Below are positions 1 through 12,523 of a stretch of 64,000 bases of DNA, piece by piece. Both the position numbers and the translations under genes were made by a program. This DNA comes from Begonia masoniana (lineage: Eukaryota; Streptophyta; Magnoliopsida; Cucurbitales; Begoniaceae). Within the stretch, counting starts at the first letter, position 1; each line of letters begins with the position of its first letter. The stretch lies in assembly GCA_022432975.1 (NCBI GenBank), contig CM039508.1, positions 23,328,542 to 23,392,541 on the forward strand. The letters are read 5' to 3'. The notes beneath the pieces are model-generated. The model saw only the letters and a program-made list of their open reading frames with translations. It was not told where the DNA came from and ran no database searches.

Positions 1-301
1 TGGCTCCCAATCTAAGTAATTCAGTAGGCCCTTACCTGCAAAAATTGTACACATGTTATTTGATAATATTGATTTGGTTTGGGATCGAGTCATAGGCTTC
101 CGAGGCATATCACTAATCCTTAAATTTTAGCTTTCTTTAAGAATCTTTGGTAAATATTTATTGTATTGCATGTGTTGTAATGTGTTTGTTGGCATGATTA
201 TATTCTTATAGGCATCCTCCTCCTAACTTCACTTACCCTAGGCAAAGGATACAAAGAGAGAATGGACTTAGCATATTCTAGGAGCAAAGGGGGAAGAAAG
301 G
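1..301. other. Flank of the first LTR, no gene seen
   Basis: AT-rich sequence with no recognisable coding similarity. It ends in AAAGG (297-301), one half of the target duplication of the LTR that follows. It resumes at 3414. It may be intron sequence of the receptor kinase gene, but no exon is visible here. Confidence 0.6.
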
Positions 302-3300
302 TGTAACGCCCCCGAATCGCCCCAGCTCGGTGCGTTACTTTGCTAAGCTATCCCGAGTTAAAACGGCATTTAAAATACTTTTTCGTAAACTTTTCGACTC
401 GATTTCGGATTTTTCGAACCCTCAAAAAATATCAAAAAATGCGCCAAAATACATTTAAAATACGTCGGGTTGAAATAATTCGGGAATAGGAAAAATTTTA
501 AATTTTTTTTTTTTTCTTCGGGTGGCGATCGATCGCCACATTGAGGCGATCGATCGCCACCCTCTCGGGTGCTACAGTGCCCGAGAGGCGCGATCAGCGA
601 TCGATCGCCGCTGGGCGCGCGATCGATTGCCTCTGCGGCGCCCAGCGCCCCCTGCGCGCGCCCAGCACACCCCAGCGCGCGCCACCCACGACCCTCGTCT
701 CTTTTCCTCCACTTTTCCCCGAGCCAAACACCTCCAAACTTCTTAAAATTTTAACCGTACATTCCCGATACCCCAATCTTTATGTCCCGTAAAAATTTTG
801 GGAAAATCGACTTAAAACGGATAACGAAAACGTATAGCAAAACAACCCGACCTTATATGCACTTTTAACAAAAATCGACAATAACGGCTAAAATTTTCAA
901 AATCCGAAACCCTGAAAACATTTATTTAGACCACAATTTTACCAAATCCACACCAGTATCAAGCCACAAGTATTTACCCCCAATTAAATCTAACAAACCA
1001 AACGACAAAATATCAAACCCCAAACCATTTTAAACCAAAACAATATCCATACAAAAATCCCCAAACCACCAACCCAATACATCAAAAATACCAAAATAAC
1101 CAAAAAGTAACCATCACTCACAACTCCCCGAAGACCATGGTCGAGACGCCCCGACAACTGCTTGCATCGGTATGCCCGTACATCACCAACTGCGTCCCAG
1201 TTCTAGCTTTCCGTAAAGCTCTCACCTGTAATCCTGTCAACACCTACACCACGGAACACAAAACGTAAGCCTAATGCTTAGTAAGTAGGGAATAATGCAT
1301 ACGAAAACACAATGCACACTACACAAACAACCCTCACACACAACCCTAATTCATGCGGTTTCTAACTCTCGGTTGTGTTCAACTCGTTTTCGTTTCATTA
1401 CTCGTCACTTTCACTTGTGCGTCAAGCGGATACCTATCCTAACAGGATGGTCATGCGTTGATCGCTCAGAGCCAGATCCGAGGCACTAATCGTGTTCACA
1501 CACGGGACGGCCATACATGATCTTCTCCCACGTCGATGAATGAACCTCGTTCATTTTGAACTCACTGGTAGACACCTCCCGAACTGTCATTCTTTCAGAC
1601 ACTAATTCGCGACGAGGTGACTCAACCAGACACCTCCCGAACTGTCATTCTTTCAGACACTAATTCGCGACGAGGTGACTCAACCAAACACCTCCCGAAC
1701 TGTCATTATTTCAGACACTAATTCGCGACGAGGTCACTCAACCAGACACCTCCCGAACTGTCATTCTTTCAAACAGTAATTCGCGACGAGGTGACTCACA
1801 CAATTCACATTGCCTCACATATCTTTATATTTCACTTTCACAAACTGCACACGATTCTCAAAACACGTATTTCGTAGTTTAAAAACCATGATGCATGTCA
1901 CATACGATGCTCAACACAAAACAAAACAAAGCAACCCAACAAACAATTCCTTACCGTTCCATGGTGTAGGCCCGAAGGCAAAACCACACACATCCGCTAC
2001 TTACCTGATGTCTCGGTACATTCTCGTTCACTTCGTCCAACCGAATTACACGTTCGACAAACTATCAATTATAGAAAATAACTTAGCAATTCACTTATAA
2101 AATTCTAAAGGATTCTAAACAATTTCTAAAACCAAAACTAACCAACAATTCACCCTAAAATCACAAAACCCGATTTTTACCCAAAATTACAACGTCCAAC
2201 TTCGAACGGCCATAACTTTCTCGTTTTTTAACGGATTTCGACGTGCCACCTCAACTCGGAAACCTCTACACGTATACTATCCATTGAAATACTCAAATTA
2301 ACCAAATAAATTCAATGGCCAATCATAATTCTAGAAAACAGAACCGGTGCACATATTGCACAAAATCGGTTTTTCACCAAAATTCACAATTTCTCTAATC
2401 TAACCACAAAATCAACCTAAACCATCATATCTAAAGTCTAAACCATCAATTTGGAAAGAAAATACATCAAGAGAAAGCAAATTTTGGAATCCCCACTTAG
2501 GGTTTTCCAAACCCTAATCAAATTCAATAAAAACTCAACCTAAACACTAAAAACTAACCCTAAAATGCATAAATCATAAAACTCATTCCAAACACACCTT
2601 AAACCTTGATCAAAATTGGAGAAACCGTGGAGGGAAACTATCCCATGGCTGCCAACGAGAAGGGAGAGGAGAAGAAGACAACCTTTTGTCTTTTACTCCC
2701 TAAATTCTCTCTTTTTAAACTTTAATTTTTCCACTTTTGATTTTTAGCACCAACTTTTGTACTTTTATAAAAAAAACCCCACCATTTGTATCATGGAATC
2801 CCCCGTGATTTCCTCTCCTTTCTCCCTTTTTTTTTTTTTTTTTTCATTTTTCATTTATTAACTTTACTTTTCCTCAGATTGATTTCATAAAAAAATCTTG
2901 ACTTTTCAACCACTTTTTAAATTTTGACTTGTCAAACATATTTCTTCTCTTCACTTAAAACCAATGTAATTCTACCCTTTTTTTTTCTTCATGCCTTCCA
3001 ACGTGGAAAGGCTTCCTTTTAAGCCATCATATTCATTTCTTTCATTGGTTAAATTTTATTGACTTTTCAAACTCATTTATTTCTTCCCTTTTTGACTTTT
3101 CAAACATTTCTCTCATTCTTTCTCTTTTCAAACACTTCTTTATCTTTCTTCATTCATGCCAACGTGAACCATCTCCATGTACTCACTTTCCTCTCCTTTT
3201 TACTTATCTTTTAATTATCTTTAATCACCTTTAATCAAATTTTACTTCAACACAATTTCTAACCCCTAAAATTCTAGGGTTTTCTCTTAAATTCCTTTTC

Positions 3301-3413
3301 AATTGTCCACTTCTAAATCTAACACTTAACATAACCCTAGAATCGACGTTAAACTATCATAGCACACGTGATCTAAGGCTATGCATGCTATAGGAAAATT
3401 TTCGAGTGTTACA
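302..3413 (-). mobile_element. Solo LTR, 3112 bp, TSD AAAGG
   Basis: It starts TGTAACGCCC and ends GTGTTACA, with exact AAAGG duplications at 297-301 and 3414-3418. No internal region is present, so this is a solo LTR left by LTR-LTR recombination. Orientation is minus, judged by similarity to the LTRs of the coding element RT-1. In sense order it has a predicted donor with first intron base at 2004, arm 1 at 1956-1970, a 58-bp minisatellite, and arm 2 with the acceptor at 1253-1267. A short acidic frame GVDRITGESFTES then stop follows the acceptor. A CGATCGATCG and stem-loop module lies at 525-615 near its sense 3' end. Confidence 0.93.
1571..1799. repeat. 58-bp minisatellite, about 4 copies
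   Basis: Units begin GACACCTCCC at 1571, 1629, 1687 (one base changed) and 1745, so the period is exactly 58. The array lies between the two inverted arms of this LTR, inside the predicted intron. Confidence 0.93.
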
Positions 3414-4065
3414 AAAGGGCTGGATGAAAAGTGTATACTCATGGTCAATTAGGATTCCATTAGATTTATTTTTCACATAAGAAGCGGGGAATGGAGTAAA
3501 AGGATTATCTTTGGTCCTTATGTTGGAAAATATATTCAAAATGTATTCCATAATATTTTGATTCATTAGTATCTTAATTAATTAGAAAAGTGATGTAATA
3601 TTTTATTATTACAATTACGGTTGGTTGGATATTCTAAGATTGTTTTATAAGCTTATTTATATGATTATAATTGGGGTAATTATGAAATATAGAATTTTAT
3701 CAAACCTTTTCCGTAGATTATTAACATGGTATCAAGCTTAGGAATACTAATCCGAAGAAGACAACCCTTTTCCGAAAATCGACAGTTCTAAATATCTTGG
3801 ATATTGTTCTGATAGATTTATTTTCTATGTAAGAAGGGGAGAAGGGGGAGTAGGAGGCATTATTCTTTGTCATTCAAGTATTTTAAATAAGGAGAGAGTT
3901 GGCAAAATCTTATCATCATACACTAATTTTGTGTCATTCAAGTTGTTTTGCATTGTAGTCTATCCTATTCTTCTTCTTTGTTATATATATCTATAGTTAA
4001 ACATGAAATATTGCATCTGCCGAGACTAGAAACCTGATATTTAGTTTGTCTTGGATTATTTGCAG
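3414..4065. other. Probable receptor-kinase intron sequence
   Basis: No coding exon is recognised. Two segments resemble each other, roughly 3447-3510 and 3815-3880: both carry TAGATTTATTTT followed by a purine-rich stretch. This looks like an old local duplication. The segment ends in the acceptor TTTGCAG (4059-4065) of the first recognisable LRR exon. Confidence 0.5.
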
Positions 4066-6240
4066 TGATGTAACTTTTAACAGGTTGGAAGGACAAATAC
4101 CTACTAGCTCTACTCCAAAAACGTATACGTATGTTTTAAACACGATGACGAAAAATGGATTTATTTAGTGTTTTCTTATACTACGATCAAGCTTAACTAT
4201 CTAAAATCATCAAATTTACATCTTGTCAGATTTTTGAGTGGTAATATGCTTTCTGGAACTGTTCCAGATTCGTACCTCAGTTCACGCCACAAAGTGTATG
4301 TTGCTTGGTTAAGCATCTCGATTGTTTAGTTCTATTTTTATTTTTCTTGACTAAGATGCAAATAGAGAAACTATTTATAAGATTCCTTGTTGACCGCCTT
4401 TGAAGTTATACATGTGCATAAAATGTTTCCATTCGAAAGGTTGCCAAAGAGGCCTCAAGTAAGTCCTAATTAAAACATTTCTTTCTAAAATCTGGATAAA
4501 TATTCTTATCATTCATCGTCATTTGTTACATCTCATCAAAAGATATTGAGTATCAGTTGCAGATTAAGTTATTAGATCTTGATAAGAACAGAGAATAACA
4601 AACAATAACAAAGTAGTAATTCACTGGAAAACCAAATTGGATTCAACTTCAAAATAGCAAGAATAAAGAACTCACAGACACAATAAAGGGGTCCGGTTCT
4701 CCCATAATTATGCCCCCAAAATCTAATTTTTTCAATTGATTAGTAAAATAGGTTTAAAATCAATTGTTAAAAAATTTCCTAGATTTCTAAATTCTGAAAG
4801 TCTTTGAATATTAACGGAATCATTAAATAGTGGAAGTTTTTAAAACAACTATCTATATTCATTAAGAAAATTCAATGTTAGTTAATCCCTTAAATAGTTT
4901 GGTCAAAAATTTGCAAAAAATGCAAAGTCAATATAAAAATTCACCGGTTAATAAAATAATTAATGAAACTTTGTTAACAAAAACGTTGAACATAATTTAT
5001 TAAAATCACAACATTAAAAAAAATACGAAATATCATTGACTAAAACTGAAACATAAAATTAAATTCTATTTTTTTGACCAAAAAACATTATTTTCCTTTG
5101 TATGGCTACTTGCCTCTGGAAGGTCCTCGATCATTGTCATTTCTTCCTCATATAAAAATTCATTTATATTACAAAATTACTAACTATGAAATAATCTCAG
5201 TATGTAAAAACACGTGCATGTGTGAAATAATTTCATGTGTTACAGAATCCATGCTTAAGAGTTACATACTAGCTAGAACTTATTTTCCAACTTGCGTCTA
5301 GACTTTCATTAATCATATCATTTACCATTTGTTTAGGCTTTTATTAGTCATCTTATATGCGTTTAGACTTTCATTAGTCGTCTCATGTTTTTCGTCCATT
5401 CCAATAAATTCATATATTCATACCAGCATACACTGCGTCATACTATTTTTACTTTTATCTAATCCTATGTCAATGTCTAAACATGTCTGTTCAAATATCA
5501 TAATAAAATAATTTTATAGAAAATAACTATAGATTTTGTGATATAGGGTCGATAGCTAAATTGTTGAAAATCTAGTGTTTTCACTTACCTGGATTATGCA
5601 AGGATATGATTTTAGGGATTCCAAAAATCTGAATAATTTCCTGACTAAGTAATTCTTAAGTGATATCAGGAAAGAGTAATTACATTACAATCATGGTTTA
5701 TAAATCTTTGAACAATACCAATTGCTCATAAAATTACAAAAACTTGATGTTACTTTTCACATAAGTAATTCTTAATATTCTTTTCTTGTGGCTTTGGACC
5801 CTGGTATAAAGATCTAGCTTTCATTCCATAGTCAGTGCATCATTTCTCTATCTTATCATTTACAAGCAAGTCTGATTTTCTGGATCTAGAGATCGCTATA
5901 TTACTTTACTTACTGATTACATGCAGTGATCTCTCCTACAATAACTTCACATGGAATAGTAGCTGTTTGAAGAGCTCGTAAGCATATTGAAGCACAAAAT
6001 AAGTAGTCCTCCACTAGTTCTGTCTATCTAATTTTTTTTTTTTTTTTTTTGTTAATTACAATCAGAAATATCATCAGAAATATCAACACGTACCAGAGTT
6101 CAATCGTGAAAAACAACTTGTAAGACTTTCTACTCCTAGTCCATATAAATCTTATTATCATCGAAAGTTTACTACATATTTTGAGATGTTTATTAGGACA
6201 GGAGTGCTTCCATGCTTAGGCGTAAACACGTGCTCGACAT
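4066..6240 (+). CDS. Last LRR exons of the receptor kinase
   Basis: Five small exons encode the end of the ectodomain LRRs and the linker. Exon 4066-4128 carries FNRLEGQIP. Exon 4230-4295 carries [18 protein letters not shown]. Exon 5927-5977 carries DLSYNNFTW. Exon 6076-6119 carries NINTYQSS. Exon 6197-6240 carries [12 protein letters not shown]. These follow the order known for subfamily VIII-2. Splice signals are visible at each border (TGCAG, GTCAG and TTAG acceptors; GTATGT and GTAAG donors). The acceptor of the fourth exon is ambiguous (CAG at 6062-6064 or 6073-6075). The 1.6-kb intron between 4295 and 5927 shows no gene. Confidence 0.72.
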
Positions 6241-9200
6241 GTAAGTATAACTTTGTTGGATCATTTAAGTCTTTTTTCTAGTAAAATACATAGGCTGTAT
6301 TTGTTACCAAGATAATCAATTTATATTTGGATAAAAAATTGAATTTATCTGAAATTAATGGTAGAAGCAAAATTGATGAGGACATCAACAGTTTAAAATC
6401 AAGTTATTTTTATTTATGATTTATTTATAGTTTGCATTAAAAAAAATTTCATCTTTTTAGATTAGTATTATTATGATTTGTATTAATGAACTTATCTTTT
6501 CATTTTCTAGGGTTGCAATCCTTTCGTATTCTAGACTTATCATATTCTTGAATTTGTTCTATTTAAAGTGTTGCATTGTAACTTGGTGGAATATTTGATA
6601 ATTATGAATTGAATTGTAGGTGAGCATCTGTAACAAGTTATTTTGAACCATTAAAAGCTCAACAAGCTCACAAACCTTTATTACCAGTACCTAAAAAAAC
6701 AAATGAAAACCCTGCTCGTTTGAATGTAAAATCTCTGCTATATTGGTTGTACGATTAACTGCAGTAGATATGTTTGAGAAAAGGGTAAAAGGTTTATGCT
6801 ATAATTGAGATGAGAAATTTGCTTAGAATCATATATGTAAAGCTAAGTTGTTTATGTTGACGTTGGATGATGAAAGTGAAGAAGTTCAAACGGAAGATGT
6901 TGAGTATATTGAGAATTAAGTTTATCAGCAAGTTAATGTGAATGCAACGGCCATTAGTTTTCATGCTTTGTCTGGGCAGCAGTATCCACGTACACTAAAA
7001 TTTGAAGGTATAGTAGTTGGCAAACAAGGACAATTTTAGTAGATGGGGGATCCACTCATAATTTCATGAAAGATAGGGTGGTTAAAAAATTGAAATTGTC
7101 TTTGCAACCTTCCAAGAAATTTAAAGTTATGGCAGGAAGTGTAGACGAATTGGCATGTTGTGCGTATTGTGCTCACCTAGAAGTTCTCATTAAAGGTCAA
7201 CAATTTTACATAGACTTTTATGTTTTGCCAATCCAAGGAACTGAGATGGTTTTGGGAACTCGTGGCTGGAATTAGGTGGACCAATTATGATGAACTATAA
7301 AGACTCTTAACTATGGAGTTTACGTGGCAGGGAAAATCAGTAGTGTTGCAAGGAGGAAAACTTAATTCTCCATCATCAGTACTAATGCACCAGTTCAAAC
7401 GAATGAAATATACTGGTGATGTGATTCAGTTTTATCAATTGGATGCTGCTGTTATGGGTACTTCCAATTCCAATAGGCAATAATAGATGGTATTCAGGTC
7501 ATATTGGACAAACATGTTGATGTTTTCCAAAACCTGCAAAGCTTACCTCTGGTTAGGTCTGTCAACGATCAGATTCATGTCACTCCTATAGCTCTACAGT
7601 ATCAGAAAACTGAGATTGAGAAATTAGTTCCAAAATATGCTTAAAGAAGGGATTATTGGACCGAGTAGAAGTTCGTATTCATCTTCAGTTTCGTTGGTTC
7701 AAAAAAAGAAAGATTGAATTTGGAGATTTTGTGTTAATTATAGAGCTCTCAAAAAAATTACAATCCAAGATAAATTTCCAATACCAACGAGTTATTGAAC
7801 GAATTATGGAGAGCTGTAATTTTTAATAAAGTAGATTGAGGAGCTGAATATCATCAAATCATAATGTGCTCCGAGGACATTTAGAAAATGGTATCTAGAA
7901 CTCATTATGAATTTCTTTTAATGCTTTTTGGATTGATGAATGCACCCGCCATTTTTAAACCATTGTTAAGAAATATGTGGTTGTTATCTTTGACGACATT
8001 CTCATATAAGTCATGAAGACCATTTGGTGCATTTGGAGCAAGTGCTTTTATGTTTACAGCAATATCGCTTCTATGCTAAAATGAGAAAATGCATTTTCGG
8101 CGAAGACTCTATTGCCTATTTGGATTTGTGGCATCAACAAAAGGGGTTCAATCTGAATTGGAAAAAATTGCAGCGATTCTGCAGTGTCCGACTCCTTATT
8201 CGGTTAAGCAACTTAGAAGTTTTCTAAGCTTAAGGAACTTTGACAAAGTTATTACAAAAGGATGCTTTTAAATAGGGAGAAGCGGTTGATTCAGCATTTC
8301 AAAAATTAAAACAGGCAACGACATCAACTTTTAGATGAAAAATTAATGGGAGCGGAAGGAGGATTTATACTGTTGTTTGATTTAGGGTAGATGGCCCAAA
8401 AAAAAGCAGTTTAATTCCAATAAATTTTGGTATGATTTGTGTCCATAGTGAAAGGGAGGTTTGACGTCTACTTTGCCTTAAAATCTTAAATTTGCATCAT
8501 TTTAGGAAATATTGAATTTAATGAATTGATTCCATAAACTTTCTCTAAATTAAATTTTAATTTTTTTTCCTTACGATTTCAAGATATTATTGTTTGTTTT
8601 AGGATCCATGCTTATAGCCTAAAGATTTTGAATATGCATGTCGTACGAGTTTCTAGTTTCTTCTTTAAGATACTCTTCCTTGCCAAATAAAAATAAATAA
8701 GTGTTTCTTTATTTATTTTAATAATCTTTTGATCATCTGTATTTCTTGATAGGCCACCACACAGATGGTTTAATAACAAAAGAAATGTGGATTTGTAGTA
8801 CCTTGATTTGTTAGGAATAACTTTATTATTGCATAATTTTATATGTTGCAGATCAAAATTCGCTCCATATAAATTGTGGCGGACCTGCTCTAACTGTTAC
8901 TGACAGTGATGGGACTATCACATATAGAGGCGATGAGGAAATAACGGATGGAGCTTCTTGGCATTTTTATAGTGACTATTGGGGATTTAGCAGCACAGGA
9001 ATATTCATGGGTGCCAATGAGGAAAAAGACAAGTATACGGTAACTGCTACAGATCTCAAACTCGAAGATTTGTACGGGACAGCTCGAATATCTCCCCTCT
9101 CGCTCACCTATTATGCAACTTGTCTACTCAATGGGAGTTACACTGTAAAGCTCCATTTCATGGAGATAGTGTTTAGAGATGATGGGTTATACAGTAGTCT

Positions 9201-12175
9201 TGGGAGGCGGTTATTTGATGTATATATTCAGGTAATTAATCATGATTTAAAAAAAAAAAAAAAAAACAATATAGGTTTTGAGTAATTGCAAGAAACTTTT
9301 AAGTTGAAATATTTACTTCAGGGAGAGAGATATTTGAAGGATTTTAATATCAAAGAGGAAGCCAATGGGACGGGTAAAAAGATCATAAAGCCATTTGTCG
9401 TCAATGTAACAGACAATATGCTGGAAATTCGCTTCACTTGGGCTGGGAAAGGGACAACTTGCATTCCTAGATGCGGAGTGTATGGTGTTCTAGTATCTGC
9501 TATTTCTGTGTTGCCTAGTAAGTGCGTCAGAAAAATTAAACAAACTGCAATGCTGATACCAGTGTTTCTTTGGTGCCCTTATTACTAGTTATTCTCTGAT
9601 ATCAAGTTTTACAGCTATATGTTGGATCTTAATTACCCACGAATGAAATAGTTTATATTTTTCTCTAAATTTGCATGTCTATATCACAGTAAAGTTGTAG
9701 TTCTTACTCTATAAATTTTAATTTTACCAGATTTGTCAGAACCAAAACATTCGAGAATTCGTCTTGCATTTGCAGTTGCCTCTTCCATTTTGGGATTTAT
9801 CATTTTATTTGTGGCTTTTTTATATTGGAGGTGTTATTACCGACACAAAAATATGAGAGACACAGGTATGTTATTAGTATGGAATGAATTGAAGTAACTG
9901 GATCACATGTTTGAACTTCTTAAATAATCTTATGTTCGTTACATTTGACACATGAAGACAAATACATTTTACTCATTGAAAATGATTATTTTGAGTTATT
10001 TTAATTTGCAGATCTCAGAATACTAGATCTACAAACTGGGTGCTTCACTTTGAGACAGTTAAGAACAGCCACCAACAATTTTGATTCTGCAAGAAAGCTT
10101 GGAGAAGGGGGTTTTGGATCTGTTTACAAGGTACCACATAAGAAGAACATATTATTTTCCGACATTATTTTGTCTTCATTGCTCGATAGATGTCGCTTGA
10201 AATTCTGGCATGATTAATTGAGCGGATATGTTATTCTCACAGGGTGAACTATTCGATGGTACTTTGATTGCAGTGAAGCAGCTGTCTTCTAAATCAAGGC
10301 AAGGAAATCGGGAATTTGTGAATGAGATTGGAATGATATCTGGTTTGCGACATCCAAATCTTGTGAGGCTTTATGGATGTTGTATTGAGGGTAATCAGTT
10401 GCTTTTAGTGTACGAGTACATGGAAAACAATTCCCTGGCCCTTGCTCTTTTTGGTGAGATGTCTCTCTCTCATTCTCTCTCTCTCTCTATATACACACAC
10501 ACACACACACACACACATACATACACATACATTTATAGACAAACATACACATTAGATATCATTTTATGGAAAGAAAATTCCACAGAAAAGACTTTATCCA
10601 TCAAAAACTCAGAAAAGTATGAAAGAATCGGATCAACTTATGAAATGTATATAAAAATCATAGGCTTTACATACTACTTTTTCGTCATTCATCCTTGGTC
10701 ATGTTCATGGTCTTATAGGTCAGTCTTTCATTTGCATAAGATTTGAGGTTTTTTAGTTTTATAATAGCATGGTAGTGTTAAGGTTATTTGTCACGTTATC
10801 GTTTCTGCGTCTCTGGTTTTTGTTATGGTTAAACCTGGACGGAAGAGCGATCCTGAAGTTGTAGGACAGTGTTAGGCCAGGTATGAGACTTAAATGTCAA
10901 ATGTATTCAACCAAATGATACAGAAAACTATAGAACAGTTAAACCTTAATCACCCATGCAAGTGTAACCAGCTGTGAAGCTCACTCTCATGGATAGGGTA
11001 TTATTATTAGATTTTCCAGTGATTAGAGTGCAAAATTACATTTTCCAACAAAGAATTACTACAATTTCATTTTTTGTTTCTTGTTCTTTCTGTATATAAA
11101 TTAAAATGAAAAAGAACAAATTTTTGAGCTTAATGTAATTTTTGTAGATGGAGAAAAAAGTGCTCTGAAATTGGATTGGTCAACAAGGCAGAAGATATGT
11201 GTTGGGATAGCTAGAGGTTTAGTCTTTCTCCATGAGGAATCCCCTCTTAAGGTTGTTCACAGGGATATTAAAGCGACGAATGTTCTACTTGACCAACATC
11301 TAAACGCTAAAATATCAGACTTTGGATTAGCTAAGCTCAACGAAGAGGAGAACACGCACATCAGCACCCGCATTGCTGGTACTATGTAAGCCAAAACATT
11401 CTCATCTCTCTCTTCCCAAGAATAAATAAACAAACAAAAGAAAAGCAAACCAGATTATAGGTTTCAGGGTTGTGATTTTTGGCTCTCTCTCTCTCTCTCT
11501 CACGAATAAGATACTTCTGTTTTTCTTCTTATTTCAGAGGGTACATGGCTCCTGAATATGCATTGTGGGGTTATCTGACGGAAAAGGCAGACGTTTATAG
11601 CTTTGGAGTGGTTGCATTGGAGATTGCCACTGGGAAGAGTAATACTAATTACAGGCCAACAGACAATTGTGTTTGTCTACTCGACCAGGTATATTTCTAT
11701 TAATTACCTTCTGCCTGAGCCTTGTAGCCGACCCTGAGATTTGATATAGCAACCTTGATTCTTGCAGGCTTTTGTTTTGCAAAAGAAAGGAAAGTTATTG
11801 GAGATGGTGGATCCAATTTTGGAGTCTGAATTTAACAAGGATGAGGCTGAAAGGATGATAAAAATTGCTCTATTATGCACAAACACATCCCCGACGCTTA
11901 GGCCTTCGATGTCGGCTGTGGTGGGCATGCTAGAAGGACACTGTATCATTCAGGAAGTTATCTCTGACCCGGGAATGTTTGGTGAGGATGTTAGATTTGC
12001 TCCTCTCAGAGACCACTATAACCAAAGACAGAGCCACGCTCCTCAAAATTCATCATCAGATGGACCATCGGTTGGTAATTCTTCAGCCACTTCTGCTCTT
12101 GATCTTTATCCTATTCAGCCAGAGTCTTCCAGTTTTAGCATAAGCCAGAGTCTACTCTCCTCTAATAGTTCATGA
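4066..12175 (+). CDS. LRR receptor-like kinase with malectin-like domain (subfamily VIII-2 type), 5' end missing
   Basis: A plasma-membrane receptor kinase: LRRs and a malectin-like domain outside, one membrane helix, and a cytoplasmic Ser/Thr kinase. Exons read from splice sites and phase: 4066-4128, 4230-4295, 5927-5977, about 6076-6119, 6197-6240, 8852-9231, 9322-9517, 9731-9865, 10012-10130, 10243-10453, 11148-11385, 11537-11688, 11768-12175. From 8852 on, all junction phases agree and no stop interrupts, so the gene may still be functional. The N-terminal LRR exons and start codon are not in the window. Resemblance is to the Arabidopsis At1g53430/At1g29750 type. The ligand is unknown. 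Introns are inflated by a Ty3 fragment and probably by the LTR at 302-3413. The small LRR exons and the 4128 donor are less certain than the kinase exons. Confidence 0.88.
6620..8400 (+). pseudogene. Decayed Ty3/gypsy gag-pol fragment in an RLK intron
   Basis: It lies in the intron between 6240 and 8852, same strand as the gene. A gag-end remnant around 6790-6900 has a broken zinc-knuckle region. The protease motif DGGSTHNF is near 7045-7068, followed by a protease-like stretch to 7275. Reverse transcriptase remnants lie about 7540-8260. Stops and frameshifts occur throughout and no LTRs were found. No target duplication could be assigned. It is an old insertion tolerated in the intron, and its clade was not resolved. 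Confidence 0.8.
8852..9517 (+). CDS. Malectin-like domain exons of the receptor kinase
   Basis: Exon 8852-9231 begins with the conserved INCGG of malectin-like domains and continues through a [17 protein letters not shown] stretch; exon 9322-9517 carries the end of the domain ([20 protein letters not shown]). The first exon ends on a codon boundary (CAG|GTAATT) and the second starts after TTCAG. The domain binds carbohydrate in animal malectin; in this plant family the ligand is not established. An A-tract at 9249-9266 lies in the short intron. Confidence 0.93.
9731..9865 (+). CDS. Transmembrane exon of the receptor kinase
   Basis: It encodes a basic juxtamembrane start, then a hydrophobic run ([18 protein letters not shown]), then the basic stop-transfer residues RCYYRHK. 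The acceptor is ACCAG and the donor CACAG|GTATG. This places malectin and LRRs outside and the kinase inside the cell. Confidence 0.92.
10012..12175 (+). CDS. Ser/Thr kinase exons of the receptor kinase
   Basis: Six exons encode a complete RD-type kinase: glycine loop [13 protein letters not shown] lysine in AVKQL, glutamate in REFVNEIGM, catalytic loop [14 protein letters not shown] in DFGLAKL, then GYMAPEYA and [12 protein letters not shown]. All catalytic residues are present, so kinase activity is expected. The tail after about 11960 is Ser-rich and ends at TGA 12173-12175. One departure is LLDQ before AFVLQ where relatives usually have LLDW; it lies at an exon end and is unlikely to affect catalysis. 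Confidence 0.94.
10463..10541. repeat. Compound CT/CA microsatellite in kinase intron
   Basis: CT-rich repeats pass into a run of CA/AC repeats just after the donor at 10454, in the intron before 11148. A further (CT)n lies near 11481-11501 in the next intron. Confidence 0.95.
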
Positions 12176-12523
12176 GTTTTGTCTCTACAAGAGTTATCCA
12201 CACTCATTTCTTTGTTGCATTGCTTGGTTGTGGAAACAACTTTAAAATGGAGAGGAAATCTCAAGAAAAAAAAAATTATAATTTTGGCTTATTATTGGTA
12301 TTATTTGCATTGTAAGATGCTTCATTTGTAAGTTCTTATTTTGTTCTTCTTTAATTGAAGGTGAAACTGTCTTCACTGTCAAATATATAAAATATCAAAT
12401 TTGTAAGTTGACTAAGCAAGGAGGTTTTTCATTCTAGATTCAGCACTGTAAATCTTTTGTTGGCTCTGATACAATGAAATAAAATAGAGAAGACTCATGT
12501 TATGAATATTATATCCTGTGTAT
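12176..12523 (+). other. 3' UTR and flank of the receptor kinase
   Basis: AT-rich sequence following the stop codon. A possible polyadenylation signal AATAAA is at 12478-12483. It ends with TGTAT (12519-12523), the target duplication of RT-A, so the element landed about 350 bp past the stop codon. The gene side continues at 25449. Confidence 0.65.

Noticed and set aside
1571..1799. Possible CRISPR-like array
   Set aside because: Contiguous 58-bp tandem repeats without unique spacers, in a plant LTR.
5074..5511. Short plus-strand frames in the LRR intron
   Set aside because: AT-rich intron sequence with low-complexity residues and no similarity to the gene family.
10746..11100. Possible extra kinase exon between 10453 and 11148
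   Set aside because: The flanking exons join in phase and the kinase subdomains are continuous, so no exon is missing there.
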